From Rhodosorus marinus (Eukaryota > Rhodophyta > Stylonematophyceae > Stylonematales > Stylonemataceae), in contig JAMWBK010000007.1 in NCBI GenBank assembly GCA_029953675.1, positions 1,922,001 to 1,986,000 of the forward strand: a stretch of 64,000 nt of DNA, written 5' to 3'. The notes below the pieces were generated by a model, which was not told the DNA's origin, did no database searches, and was given only the letters and a program-made list of their open reading frames with translations. The translations under genes and the position numbers were made by a program. Shown here one piece after another: positions 45,544-56,863 of the stretch. Every line of letters starts with the position of its first letter. The stretch's first letter is position 1.

Positions 45544-46773
45544 ATGGAGGCTACCCGAGACCAATCGGTTGTACTTGGGCCCGATATCATGCAGGAGATT
45601 TTTGCAAACCTGCCGGTGAGGTCGTACGGGAGAATGTCGCAGGTTTGCAAGGACTGGAATCGTGTGTTGAAGGAGTCGGATAGAATTTGGAGGCGTCGAT
45701 TTAGGGAAGATTTTGTGCAAGGTGCCCGCGGAGGACGTGAGAAGCTGCTACAAAACTGTTCGAGTGCGTTTATGAACTCGAGCCTCAAAATCCACGCCCG
45801 TGAGGCGTACATGCAGCAACTTGCGGCGAGAACAGTGACAGACCCGTTGGTGTTTGAGCTCGAGGGTCCGTCAGGGGGGATATGGGATGTTTGTCCAGTC
45901 GGAATAGATATGGCTGTGACCTGCACTGAAAAAGGATCAGTTCAGTCGTGGAACGTACAATACGATCAACTCCGACTTATGAATGAGCGACTCATAGTTC
46001 CATCCGGAGCCGCTCTGACAGATATTGTTGTCGACGAAAGCTTGTCTTATGCTGTTACCTGCGGTTTGGATTCCAACTTTTACCTGATAGACCTGCTGCA
46101 AAGAAAGGTTGTGAAGACATGCGATTCTGATCTTACGTTGAAGATGGCTCGCTCCGGAAATCTAGTAGTGACCAGTTCACCTGGCCCAACTGTTCGAATC
46201 TACAAGGGTCTCTTTGATCGAGACCCGAATGTGGAGCTGGAGACGATTCCTCTGGTAGGGCACACGGATTGGGTCCGCAGTGTCTGCGTCATCGAGAAGC
46301 GCGGTTCTGGAACTAGCCAGTTGAATCCGGGCTATGGCGGAGATCTGGCTCTATCCGGTGCGGATGATTACTACGTTGCGCTTTTTGACCTGGAAAGTGC
46401 GCAGCTGTTGGGTAGGATGTCAGCTCAGCCCTCGCAGGTTCACTCAGTCGCAGCTTCCTTTGACGGCGGAATAGGGGCGTCGGGAAACTCCACCGGGACA
46501 GTCGACCTTTGGGATCTTAAAAGCCACAACCAGGTGGGGGCTATGGAAAAGTCATCGGAGAACATTCACGCCCTCTCATTCTGCCCTGACGGGGTAACGC
46601 TCCTAGCAGGTTCGGACAGAGGGCTTAGCACATGGGATTTGAGAAACTTGAAGGAACTCAAACGCTTCGAGTCAGAGATAACTTCCGTCAGATTCTCGGA
46701 GGCTGGCGAACTACTGTTCGTTTGCTCTGGCAGACGACTGCTGTGTTCTCAGTTGGACAAGCTGGACTTTTGA
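45544..46773 (+). CDS. F-box and WD40-repeat protein
   Basis: Intronless gene of 409 residues. Residues about 10-50 form an F-box (LGPDIMQEIFANLPVRSYGR followed by VCKDWNRVL), which recruits Skp1 in SCF ubiquitin ligases. A linker helix follows, then a WD40 propeller from about residue 105: blades can be traced by GIWDVCPVG...VQSW, LVGHTDWVRSV...ALSGADDYYVALFD, VHSVAA...GTVDLWD and IHALSFCPDG...LSTWD. It is probably a substrate adaptor; the target is unknown. Blades are degenerate, so the exact number is uncertain. Confidence 0.88.
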   Translation: MEATRDQSVVLGPDIMQEIFANLPVRSYGRMSQVCKDWNRVLKESDRIWRRRFREDFVQGARGGREKLLQNCSSAFMNSSLKIHAREAYMQQLAARTVTDPLVFELEGPSGGIWDVCPVGIDMAVTCTEKGSVQSWNVQYDQLRLMNERLIVPSGAALTDIVVDESLSYAVTCGLDSNFYLIDLLQRKVVKTCDSDLTLKMARSGNLVVTSSPGPTVRIYKGLFDRDPNVELETIPLVGHTDWVRSVCVIEKRGSGTSQLNPGYGGDLALSGADDYYVALFDLESAQLLGRMSAQPSQVHSVAASFDGGIGASGNSTGTVDLWDLKSHNQVGAMEKSSENIHALSFCPDGVTLLAGSDRGLSTWDLRNLKELKRFESEITSVRFSEAGELLFVCSGRRLLCSQLDKLDF

Positions 46774-47174
46774 TTGAACGACGTTGAGGACCTCCGCTCA
46801 AGCTCATGGATCAGATTCCGGCTATCCCGCCGGCTCACGATCCGGTCGTATTTCTATTTAAACGAAGAATTCTGAAATAAATACCTCGTACAAGCAATTC
46901 TTCGATCGTGGATCTGTCGACACTTGCGGTTACTTTTTGGAGCAAACCAGGAGCCCTCCACAAGCTTTGTGGGAAAACATGCTACCTACGCGGGTCCAGT
47001 TCCAAAAATAACTTGCAGGAGACTCTCTGTAGGCCAGGATCAAGCAGTATCGAGAGCCCCGCTCAGTACAACGGATTCCGAACACAGGCCACTACAACAA
47101 GCATAAATGCAAAGCTTTGACCATTGACCATGGTGACAAGAAACCCACCCAGACCTTACTAGCGACCAGCCCTG

Positions 47175-47258
47175 GACCAGCAGCGTTCGTACTGGGGAAG
47201 CACTAGCTCAGTAGCCCTTGACCAGCAGCGTTCGTACTGGGGAAGCACTAGCTCAGTA
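47175..47258. repeat. Exact 39-bp direct repeat, period 45 bp
   Basis: The same 39 bases (starting GACCAGCAGCGTTCGTACTG) occur at 47175-47213 and 47220-47258, separated by GCCCTT. No coding frame is evident; 46774-47639 holds no other supportable feature. Confidence 0.85.
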
Positions 47259-47639
47259 TCGAGCGCTAAGTTTCGTGCTTTTGAAGGGTCGACATTCTTG
47301 AATACATTTCTTGATCTCAGGTTTTCAGTCCCACAACGAAGCGGTCGAGATTCTCAGAGTTGGAGTTGTGGTAGCTAACCCGGATCATCCAAAACGGCTC
47401 AAAACGAAAAGCGTACAAAACAACCGAAGAAAAGTATCCAGTGAATACCTTCGGGCGGCAGTACCGTATAGTTTTAGTACACCAGAACTTCAAGCATCTC
47501 GATGAGTCCGAGCGCGTAAACGATTCAGTACTAGTTAGGGCAAAACGCTTTACGTCTGTAGAACAACACATAAGCCTTTCCTTCCCCAAACACCCACTCC
47601 CCAAAAAAGACTAACAGCTGTCCTTAAAATATCTTAAAA

Positions 47640-47679
47640 TGATTGATATTCAATCCAAAGTTGGATTGAATATCAATCA
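47640..47679. repeat. 40-bp near-perfect palindrome
   Basis: Arms of 19 bp (47640-47658 and 47661-47679) are exact inverted complements around the two-base centre AG; the arm is TGATTGATATTCAATCCAA. It is AT-rich and could extrude as a cruciform. No similar copy noticed elsewhere. 47680-48652 has no supported gene. Confidence 0.85.
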
Positions 47680-48652
47680 ATATTTTCTTTTGAGGGGAAA
47701 AGTTTCGCCGTCGACTTTTTAGGGTTTTGAAATGTTTAAGGAGAGTTTCAATAGCGGAGATTGGGGATTGGGAATGCATCTCTTTAGGGAGATGTATTGA
47801 ACACTGCGGAGGGTTGATCATGTTGTGTTTTTGTTTTTGCTTTTGTTTTCAAAGATCTCTACTTCTCTGTTCAATTCAGAGCGAGGATTTCTGTGGTTTT
47901 GGGTGGTGATCTTCCCCCCTCCAATCCCCTTACCTCCACCCCTGCACCTCTCGCTGCACCGGTGCTAATTGGATTGTTGATGTCCGTTGTATGATCTGGT
48001 TCGGTTGAGAATTAGAGGAGGATCGACTGTTCCAACTTGTGGTTATCGTGTGTTTTGTTTTCTCTCGTTTCCCACTGGACTGGAGTCGATTTGCGTGCTT
48101 GCGCAGATAGATCTTTGCACGTAGATTGTTTGAGATGGGAAGAAAGGCGTAATCTCCACATCCAGATTGCCATAGAGCGCTCCCGCTGATCCCCACAGTT
48201 TTACTTCATGGTGTGTTTGATTTCCCAGCTGGGTTTTCCTTCTCCGTTTTGAGAGAAGTCGGAAGAGGACTGACGATACAATCTCTCCAGCTCTCCCTTC
48301 TAACAGAGAAGGGATCGAAAGTCCGTACCAAGGTGATCAACCTCGTACAAATATCAAAGCCGCTCTCAACTCTTAAGGTCTGAAACCTGCAGAATCCATA
48401 TCTTGAACGCCAAGGCATCAAAGACCCCCGTCCTCGTTTCCAAATTTACCTCGTGATGACTGCGGTGGCGGCTCTTTTCACGTTCGAGATGACTTTGCGA
48501 TGGATGGGGAGGGAGATAGCATGAGGAGCTTCAGAAGGTGAAGCCAGATTTCTAAAAGGCTTCTGGCTGATCAAGTGCTATTGTTGGATAATCCAAGACT
48601 TTGTATTGAAGACTAGGTTTCCAAACCACTTTAAATTTATATCTGAGAGGTC

Positions 48653-50080
48653 ATGTTGGTTCTGGGGTTCGCGGGAGATGTGAGCTGCATGACTCAGTCT
48701 TGGCGGTTTCGAAGACGACGAATGGTTTGTGTGAAGAGCGATGAAGGAGAACAGGTGAACGTATCTGAATCTGACGAGGATGGTCAGTCGCAGGAGACCG
48801 TGAATGGTCAACGCAGGGTGAAGAGAAGTAAGCCAAGACTGACCGTGAATGAGGAAGTTATGGAGAAGATCTGTCAGAAGGCGAAGGAAGTCGACTTGCA
48901 ACCTTCGCGACTGGCGAACTTTGTAATCGACACGTACTTGGCCGAAATTGAGAGGACTTTCTTCGGTACCAGAGGTGCGAGCTCTGTTGTGAAGTTGGAA
49001 CAGTCCAACCGAAACATCGATGTAGTCATCGTGGACGGTAAAGTTTTGAAGAACAAACTCACCCACTCCGCAAGTCGTTTTGGGCTAAGAGAAGACTTTT
49101 TTCTTTTCGCGAACCGTGTGCAGACCACGCAATCTACAACTGCCATAGAATGGTCAGATTCTCGATTATGGAGGTGCTATGTGAATACCATGATCTAAAT
49201 CTAGCCTTCTCGGACCTGGAGACCGCGTCCCTAGGGAACGTCGAGGCTGCAGTGAGGGAGATCATCAACAAGAACAACATGGAATCCGAGCTGAAGAGCA
49301 GTGACGTTCTAAACCAGGCGTATGATATCTATTTATCCAAGTACGCCACCAGCGGCCGTTTGTTCGCGTACAGAGGGGTTACAGACGTTATCAACAGACT
49401 CTCCAACCTAGGAGTTGAAGTTCTCATCGCTACTGAGACTCCAACTCCGGTCTTCGAAACCGCATCTGACGTCGTTGAGATGGCGAAAACTGTATCGTAC
49501 GACAAGGTCGTCATCGTGTAAGTACACAACCAGGCAACACCGGGAACATTTTTCACGCTTTGCTTAACACACGATTCGCTCTGTCTGTGTGCTCCCAGAA
49601 ACCAAGAGTCTGCTGAGGAATCCGGCAGAGGTAAGTATGATAGAAGACTAATCGATGTACCATCCTCAGCAAACGACGAAATCAGTTCTGAACGTGAACG
49701 TTTCTGTTGACTAGTTCTTCTCCAGTTCTGCGAAAACTTAAACGTAGATTCGAGTAGATGCGTCGTCCTCGCAGCTACTAAGAATGCTGTGGATATGGCC
49801 CGATCGGCAGGTAAGAAGAAACTTGTTTTCTGGTCGCTTTGAAGCAAAGTTGGTGCATCTATACTCTGGCCTTTTTTGGTATTGTTCTGAAGGGGCTGGC
49901 TGTTGTTGATGACTTTTAGAGATGCGATGTATTGGAGTTTCGCTTTACGAAGAACCGGAAGTATTGTCTGAAGCCGGAGCTGAGGTTGTAAGGGCCGAAA
50001 CTAGTCTTGTAACTTTGGACGACTTCTTTGGCCAGACCCTTGTCGAGGAGGATGACGATATCTATAGTCAGAGTTCATAG
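48653..50080 (+). CDS. HAD-superfamily-like protein with altered catalytic motifs
   Basis: Five exons (48653-49037, 49124-49517, 49599-49630, 49715-49810, 49920-50080) in consistent phases give 355 residues; introns are 86, 81, 84 and 109 nt. The 32-nt third exon is unusually small. The C-terminal two thirds follow the HAD phosphatase plan: a motif I-like strand (DVVIVDDHAIY), a helical cap with an aromatic DIYLSKYAT segment, a motif II-like strand (GVEVLIATETPTPV) and a motif III/IV zone (RCVVLAATKNAVDMARSAEM, then RCIGVSLYEE). The nucleophile motif is not the usual DxD and motif IV Asp residues are absent, so phosphatase activity is doubtful. Residues 1-95 are hydrophilic with a basic RRVKRSKPRL patch. 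Confidence 0.6.
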
Positions 50081-50531
50081 GACTGAACAGCCGGAGGAAA
50101 TTTGGACAGTAAAAATAACTCGAAGACGAATTGATCGCATGGATATTCAAGAGCTCTCTTGGTGTTGTCAGTCTTGCAACTTGATCCCAGAGTGTCAACT
50201 TGGCTTATAGCTTGAGCGACTCGTTGCGTGCTGTCCCAATCATCTGAGTTAAAACTTTTCCTTCACTTCTCGGCCTTTGAGGAGGGATCTTCATTGTTAT
50301 CGTCCGTTCAGTGTCGCGGATGTGGATTTATCTTCTTCCTAAACTTGAATCATGGGCCTTCTCTACGCGTCGATGACATAAGTCATGGTCTTTCGGAAAG
50401 CGAAAGGAATTCTTTCGTAGACAGAAGACAGCGGGCGTACGCTGCTCTTAGGCGATGAGCATTTTGTGCTCGCGGTCTCCAGGTTCACCCCTCTCCACGG
50501 GCAATCGGAAAATCCGCAATTCAACCGCTCC

Positions 50532-50939
50532 TCACTTTTGAGCATTACCAGCTACGAAGATCTCCCTGAGCCGAGTAGTAAAATCATCATCGGCCTCCTC
50601 ATCATCCCAATCGTCTTCCCACTCCCGATCCTCAACCTCGGGTTCCTCCATCTTCGTAGCATCCCAATCTGCGACGAAGCAAAAAAAAAGAACAAACCAC
50701 ACAAGAGGCAGAAACCCAAATAAGCCCAAACGAAAAAAAACACGCTGAAACCTCTAAACAAAAAGTGGGCAATCCTTTTTCTTCGAATCAGTCGCTTCCA
50801 AAAAGAACAACAACAACCTACCTTCATCCTCAAACTCCTCAAAATCGTCATCCTCAATCAACACCTCCGTCTCACCCGATGCTACAACTCCTTCAGTTGT
50901 CTCCTTTCCTTCCTTCTCCTCCGGCTTATCCACTTCCAT
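50532..50939 (-). CDS. SEM1: 26S proteasome subunit SEM1/DSS1
   Basis: Tiny acidic, intrinsically disordered protein of the proteasome lid, also part of TREX-2 and other complexes. Exons 50822-50939 and 50532-50668 with a 153-nt intron (GTAGGT donor) give 84 residues. The two acidic/aromatic binding sites are visible: EDDDFEEFEDEDW across the splice site, and WEDDWDDEEADDDF, followed by the short helix TRLREIF. This arrangement is diagnostic despite the small size. The ATG is the first in the frame. Downstream of the HAD-like gene, convergent. Confidence 0.93.
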
Positions 50940-52084
50940 CATAAGAAAACAAAACAGAAAAACAAAACCTCCCCCGCCCTGCCCCCGCCCCGCCCCCCCT
51001 CCCCCAAAAAGTCCTCCACCCCACAAAACAAGCGAATCCTAACGTCTCCAAAAATCCACACTAAAGAAAAAATTGAACAAACTTCAGTCCCAAAAGCCTC
51101 ACAAAACAAAAAAAAATAACAAAAAAACTAATCCAAAACAGTTAAATATCCTCTATACATCTATCCTTTTGCAAACACAATCCCTTCCCAACCTCTCTCC
51201 TTCACCATCTTCCCCTCTCCGACTCTTCTTATCTTCCTCTTCTCCCTCTCTCTCTCTCTCTCCCACCGTCTTCCCCAACTATAAAAATACATCCAAAAAA
51301 GAAATATCCCTCCTCATATTATATTGTGCCATTCCAGCCCAAAAACAGCACCCTGTTTTGTCCATAAAAATTCATCTTTTTAAGTGTCACTTTCTTTTCA
51401 CTAAGATCAGTCATTTTATGGGAGATATTGACTGCGTTTTCTTGCTTTGAAAATTAATTGTTTTTATTCTAAAGCGCGTAACGGGTCTCGGAATGAGGTG
51501 CAGTAGGAAGGGGCGTGGGAGGAGTACGCCGCTTTCAAAGCTAGGTCAGCATTTACAGCGCCAGAGAGTCAGACTCAATAGACATGGATGGTCGGGAAAG
51601 AGCATCAAGGGGGGGTTTCACGGTAGCACTCTCGCAACCAACCCCCCCCCCGGGCTGGGAGGGGAATCAAAAAGGCCAGGAGCGGATCGCCAAGAGACTC
51701 AGAGTTGGTAACGTGTCGTCGAAACCCTCTGATTTATGTCACTGGAAGATATGGAGGATATCCCGGCGATATCTAGGACGCTGGTCAGAAACGAGTTACG
51801 TTAGCGTGGGATCTACGTGCCACGAGGGCGAACAAGTAGTATCTCCGAGGCACTTCATGTCCTGAAGGTCTGGATCGAAACCGACTGCATAGGTCCGATA
51901 CTCCGAGGATCCAATCTATTTGCTGTGGCAGTCGTAGTGGTGGCAGCACTTCAAAAGCAAGCTCACGTTCCTGGGCGTGGAAAGCAGAGTCCATCTCCCC
52001 TCGGCTGAGGGGGGGGGGGAGCGTTCCGTTGAAACCAACAAACACAATCACCTCGATGGTTTAACCTTCGAGAATCCTCCGCTT
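50940..52084. other. Intergenic with C/G homopolymers and CT repeats
   Basis: About 1.1 kb upstream of SEM1. It contains C-rich tracts (50987-51003, 51644-51653), a CT microsatellite around 51243-51264 and a G run at 52009-52020. No recognisable gene; ORFs here have no conserved features. Confidence 0.5.
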
Positions 52085-52348
52085 TCAACCGCTACGTTGC
52101 AACAGTTGTTCTAGAACTAGGTGGTAGCCGCCACAAAACTCACGGAATGCTTGCGAAGCTCCAGATCGGATAAACGGACTTCTCTTCAGAGCTCGGCCGT
52201 GCAAATCGCGAACGACTTTGCTATGATATTCATGACCTTTGACAAGCCAGTAGAAGCGTCTCAACAAGCTCAGCACTACTGTTCCTCTCCAAGCTCCAAG
52301 TTCTCTCTTGTCCCTCTCATGCGTATTGTTTAGTACTTCGATTTCTAT
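52085..52348 (-). CDS. Possible last exon of a small unrecognised protein
   Basis: An 87-codon reverse frame after a TGTAG acceptor. It has coding-like composition: RDKRELGAWRGTVVLSLLRR, FYWLVKGHEYHSKVVRDLHG, then QAFREFCGGYHLVLEQLL. The basic helix/Arg/Phe spacing recalls LYR-motif mitochondrial assembly proteins, but the LYR tripeptide itself is not seen. No ATG and no upstream exon found. It lies just beyond the 3' end of BMS1. Confidence 0.3.
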   Translation of the reverse strand: MEIEVLNNTHERDKRELGAWRGTVVLSLLRRFYWLVKGHEYHSKVVRDLHGRALKRSPFIRSGASQAFREFCGGYHLVLEQLLQRSG

Positions 52349-52482
52349 CTACATCAGCAGTATTCTGCTGTGTTTGATTGGTGAGTCCGCAATGGATCGA
52401 GCTCTGCGTTCCCCGTACTGGGAGGGAGCTTCGCACTTGGAAGCGAAGTCCGGTCCAAGCCTATAGAATGCTTCAGTTCCGA

Positions 52483-55400
52483 TTAGCTGTTCTCTCGGTC
52501 TTTTTTCTGTTTCAATCCTTCCGTAATATAGCGCTGCTTGCGGCGTTTGGTTTCGCCCATTTGGTGCTTCTCCTCCTCTTTAGCTAGCTCCTTTCTCTTC
52601 TTTGCCAACCTCTCCTTCGCGGCCACTTTGCGTTTCTGTACGCGCTCGTTCTTTACTGTGCCGATCATCTGCATAAGATGGTACTCCTTTCGTTCCTCCG
52701 GCTCCATGACCACCGCACGATCCATGTTAAGTCTCTTTGGAGGATTTTTCTTCTTCATCTGCTTGGGACGACTGGCATAGGGCAGTGCCTCTTCCAGCTT
52801 CTTCGGTATCTGCATAGGATTGAACCTCCTCGTCTCTCTCTCGATTGGCTTGTACAACGAGTCCGTATTTGTTGGAATTGGTAGCTGCTTCGCCTCTCTC
52901 AACTCCCTAGTTGTTCTCATTCTCCAAGAATTTGTCTCATCTCGAGTGCCGAGCTTGGCCTCCAACAAAGTAGTCGCCACGCTGCAATACTCCTTCGGAT
53001 CGACTGGAACCCATGCTCGAAGGAAGACGAGATCGCTTCGAAGAAGCTTGTCCTCAAATGTCGCGCGAAAAGCCCCAGGAGGACACGGGGTACTATCTGA
53101 TGCACCAGGTCTCAGCGCCTGGTCACAGAAAGGGGCGGAGGCGCACAATTTAGACTAAAGCAGTTTTCAAAAGCGGACCAAAAAAAAAAGTTCCATTCCC
53201 CGGATTTCGTACCTTCTTGATTGTACCTCTTATCCCCGAAACAGTCCTCAGGCTCGCTCCTACAAACTTGTTCACCTCCAGCTCAGAATTGAACATCCTT
53301 TTGATGAAAGCTGTGTTCTTGTGAACAACGAACGGCTCCCCTACGAGCTTTAGCTTCTTCACAATGTTGAACTGCACATCGACGTCAGTAACGGTGCCCA
53401 TCGCTCCCACTCTGAACCCTTTGATAGATCTACCGAGACTCTGGCAGGCCACCAACCCAGTCGAAGGTGGCGCAGGGAAGCCCCAAAAGGTCGCGTAGCA
53501 GTGCATATGCTCCGGCGTATACTTCAAGAAGCGTTGCCTCTTATTCGGGTCTTCGATGGAGTAGACTGGAGCTGTTTGATACCGTCGCCAGCCAATACTC
53601 ATCACAATCGGATCGTGAGATTTTAAAACGCCCCTCTTCCATCGGTGTCGCTTCACACGAGAACGGATGAGCATCTTCTTCTCGTCTCCCCTCTGGAGCC
53701 CGCCCAGGATTACCGGGTACCTTGGGTTGAAATGTTGAATGAACTCTACAGGCACGTTTTCTAGTTCCACACGGACATATCTGGGCATCGAACCGCGGTG
53801 GAGAGAGGACTAGTCTTCAGCATCAACGAGGAATTATCCGTCGTGCTTGAGCTGCAGTTGATTTGCTTACCTGCCAGGAAGAATTCCTTCGATGGCCTGT
53901 CTCGTCGCTTCATCAACACCAGAAAGCAGGTCCGTTCGTTTCTCATTCAGGAGTCGACGTTCATGGTCTACTTGTTGAACATTCTCGTGGGGCTTGGCTT
54001 GTGTGTCCGTTTTCATATCTTCGTACTCAGCGTCGAATTGTTTTTTCTTTTCTTCTCGTCTCTTCTGAAGTTCTTCTTCATCCAGATCGCTCAAAGATTC
54101 ACTTCCCTCCGGGTCGTCCTCCCCAGCGCCGTTTTCAAACTTCTCGCCGGTCTCCACATCCTGAAAATCACCGTACACCTCATCGCCCTCATCCTCGTCG
54201 CCATCGATCCCACTCCCCGTCGCGAAACGTCTCTGTTTTAGCTCAGAACAAGCGTCCTCATCTCGAGACCAGTTGGTGGCGAGAATCAAAACCCTGGACA
54301 AGTCACGATCATCATCAACCTCAGCGTCGGTGCTTTTCTTCGTGAAGAAATCCCCTTCATCCTCTTCATTCTCCTCTTCAGCATTCTCCTCCACCTGTTC
54401 ATCATCGGCAGTTGCCGCAGATCCATAGATATATCTCGCAAGTCCCAACTGCGTCCACTGTTTTCGCTTCGCTCGATTCAGTTGGAGCTCTTTCCATTTC
54501 GTTTCCGCATAATCCTCGCCGCTCGCTTCCTCCTCTTCCTCCTCTTCATCTTCTTCCTCGCTATCCGAAACAGAAGACTTACGGTTCACGTCCTCATCTT
54601 CATCACTCTGCCGTTGACTATCGTCCGAGTCTTCTTCTTCACTCTCCTCAACGCCGTCGTCCTCTTCCCCTTGGTCGTCAAAGAACCGCCCAGAAGCAAC
54701 TGGAACACCACCCGGAAGGATGCTCATCTGCTGCTGCTTCTTCAGCTCATCCATACCCACTTCGACCTTTTGGAGATCCTTCACCATGCTCTCACCTTCC
54801 CTGTCTCCACGGTCTCCAGGATCTCCCGTTCCGTCGTCTTTATTCCCATCCTCAGGACGTTCAGAAAATCTCGCATCGGGAAGGTTAATGTAGACTGCGT
54901 CTTTATCATACATTATGCCATCTACTTCACCACTCATCGGAGCGTAAAGAATTCGATCTTTATCTCCAATCTTCCGCTTCTTTACCTCGGCAGAGGGATG
55001 ATCATATCCTCCTTGTGCAGGAGGACAGGGGTCTGGAAGCACATCGACCTTACGAGCACGAAGATCACCTAAACCAGCAACATGTAAAGCCCATGAACCG
55101 TTGACTAGACGTAGACTTGATCCTCGAACGTAACCGAAAGCTGCGACTGTCCGGTCCTCCGCCTTTCCAACTGAAGGGTCGGTCATGTCCTCAACTCGAT
55201 CTGCGAGGACGTAAGGATGCTCGGATCTCCATCTGACGACTTTGTACTTTGTGACTGAGATGAACCGGGAAAGGTTGAGAACCTCTCTGCTGAGGTAGTC
55301 TTCGTGAGTGGTGAGGCCGCTGAAGTAGAAAAGCTTTGCACCGTCATAAAGCTCCGCCCAGAATCTTGACTTGAGCCGTTTCTTAACCTTAGTCAGCTGC

Positions 55401-55948
55401 TTTCCATCCCGGAACTTATCCAGGTGCGTCAAAACGCCCATCACGTTGGGCATTCCGTGAGCGGCGGCGATATTGAGCATCTCAAAAGTTTCCATTTCGA
55501 ATCCGTAGTGAGCGTCGATGACGCATACGATCAAATCCGCTACTTTCGCGGCATCTATAATCGAAGAAAGATCATCTGAGACCTCGATAAAAGTGAGCCT
55601 TCGTTTCTTCCCCGATACCATCGTCATCGGGCCGAGAACTTCTCCAACTTTTCGCCGGGTGTAGTGGCGAACAAGCGATCTTATAAGAGTAGATTTTCCG
55701 CTCCTCCGAGGCCCAATAACGGCGACAACCTTGGGCGCAGCATCGTTGCCGTACCTATCCACAGGTGCGTTTGGGTTCTTCGCCCGCCGCTCGTCCCTCT
55801 CCGCGGATATCTTGATGCTCCTAGCCAACGCCCCAGGCTTGGCGAACGCCCGCCTCTCCTGTCCAGACTTCTTATTCTTCTTATCCTTTTTCGACCCATT
55901 CTTCTTGTCATCGCTCTGCTCACCACCTTCGGCTTCAGACTTCGCCAT
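52483..55948 (-). CDS. BMS1: Ribosome biogenesis GTPase BMS1
   Basis: Nucleolar GTPase of the small-subunit processome. Exons 53871-55948, 53213-53780 and 52483-53118 join in phase for 1,093 residues; introns are 90 and 94 nt. The N-terminus is Lys/Ser-rich, then the P-loop GPRRSGKST at about residue 80, switch-type segments and the THLDKF (TxLD/G4-like) motif. The middle is very acidic (runs of Glu/Asp), as in yeast and human BMS1. The C-terminal domain has PGRYVRVELENVPVEF, PRYPVILGGL, IVMSIGWRRYQTAPVYS and GAFRATFEDKLL, all strong BMS1/TSR1 markers, and ends in a basic coiled tail. Slightly shorter than animal BMS1 owing to a compact acidic linker. Confidence 0.96.
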
Positions 55949-56863
55949 TCTGTCCAATTCAACTGGTCAAACCGATCTCGTATTTAAGCAGGTCTATCAA
56001 GACTCCTTAGATGCCATTATCGAAAGACAATATCCTAATACAGGTTCAATTTTGTGCCATTCTAGTATCAGCAGATTCTGTATCACACTCAAGCCAGTCG
56101 TAAGCTCAACTTCCTCCCCGCAACCCCCATCTCCTTCACTCATTCAATCCATTCGTACCCACCGACGGTGTACCTCACGAGGCTACTAATCTGCTCAGTT
56201 TCCGGTGTGACTCTAGACCTTAGCTTCCATCACGTGTGACAGGGTTTTCCTTGAAACAAAACCTATTGCGTTTGTGGTGTTGCTTTCCGCAGCCACTGCT
56301 CGACCATGAAGCAGTTTCCAGCTACTCGTGGTGCAGACAATCCGCTCACGGCGTTAAGTCGCGGTTTCAATTTCAAGTTTATGGTGACGATGAAACCATA
56401 CTTATACGTCATATTCCAGTGTACTATGTGACCATTTACTTGTAATTAAATTCCAATATATATTTAATCTATTTACTAATGTGGACGACAACTTGTTTTA
56501 TTGTCTCCGTTGAATTGACGGCCATACTCAGATGTTGATTGGCTGATTTGTATGCATATTGACGAATTAACATTGTTCTTGTGCAGTATCACTCCTAGAT
56601 TGGAAGAAAAGGAACCAAGCCGATCGTAATTGGGTTAACGGAAACGGACTGTAAGCTAAGGTTGGTTTGGATGTTTTGGGACGAAAAAAGTTTGGCTGCC
56701 TTTGGCTTTTAGCACAACCAGTATACGCCTTTGCCAAAGCTTCATCCGCAATCGAGAGATAGTGTTGATCGTAAGCTCAGACAACCTTGACAAAGACGGG
56801 CTCAGGCTCCGCAGAAAGTTCTTGAAATCTTCGATTCCATTTCTTCTTTTTATGGTCAGTAGT
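55949..56863. other. Intergenic, no supported feature
   Basis: 900 bp between two reverse-strand genes; it should include the BMS1 promoter. An AT-rich patch lies at 56430-56480. No gene or repeat recognised. Confidence 0.5.

Noticed and set aside
53863-55072. Several long forward frames opposite BMS1
   Set aside because: Mirror images of the acidic BMS1 coding sequence (Glu/Asp codons read backward as Leu/Phe/Ser); no conserved motifs.
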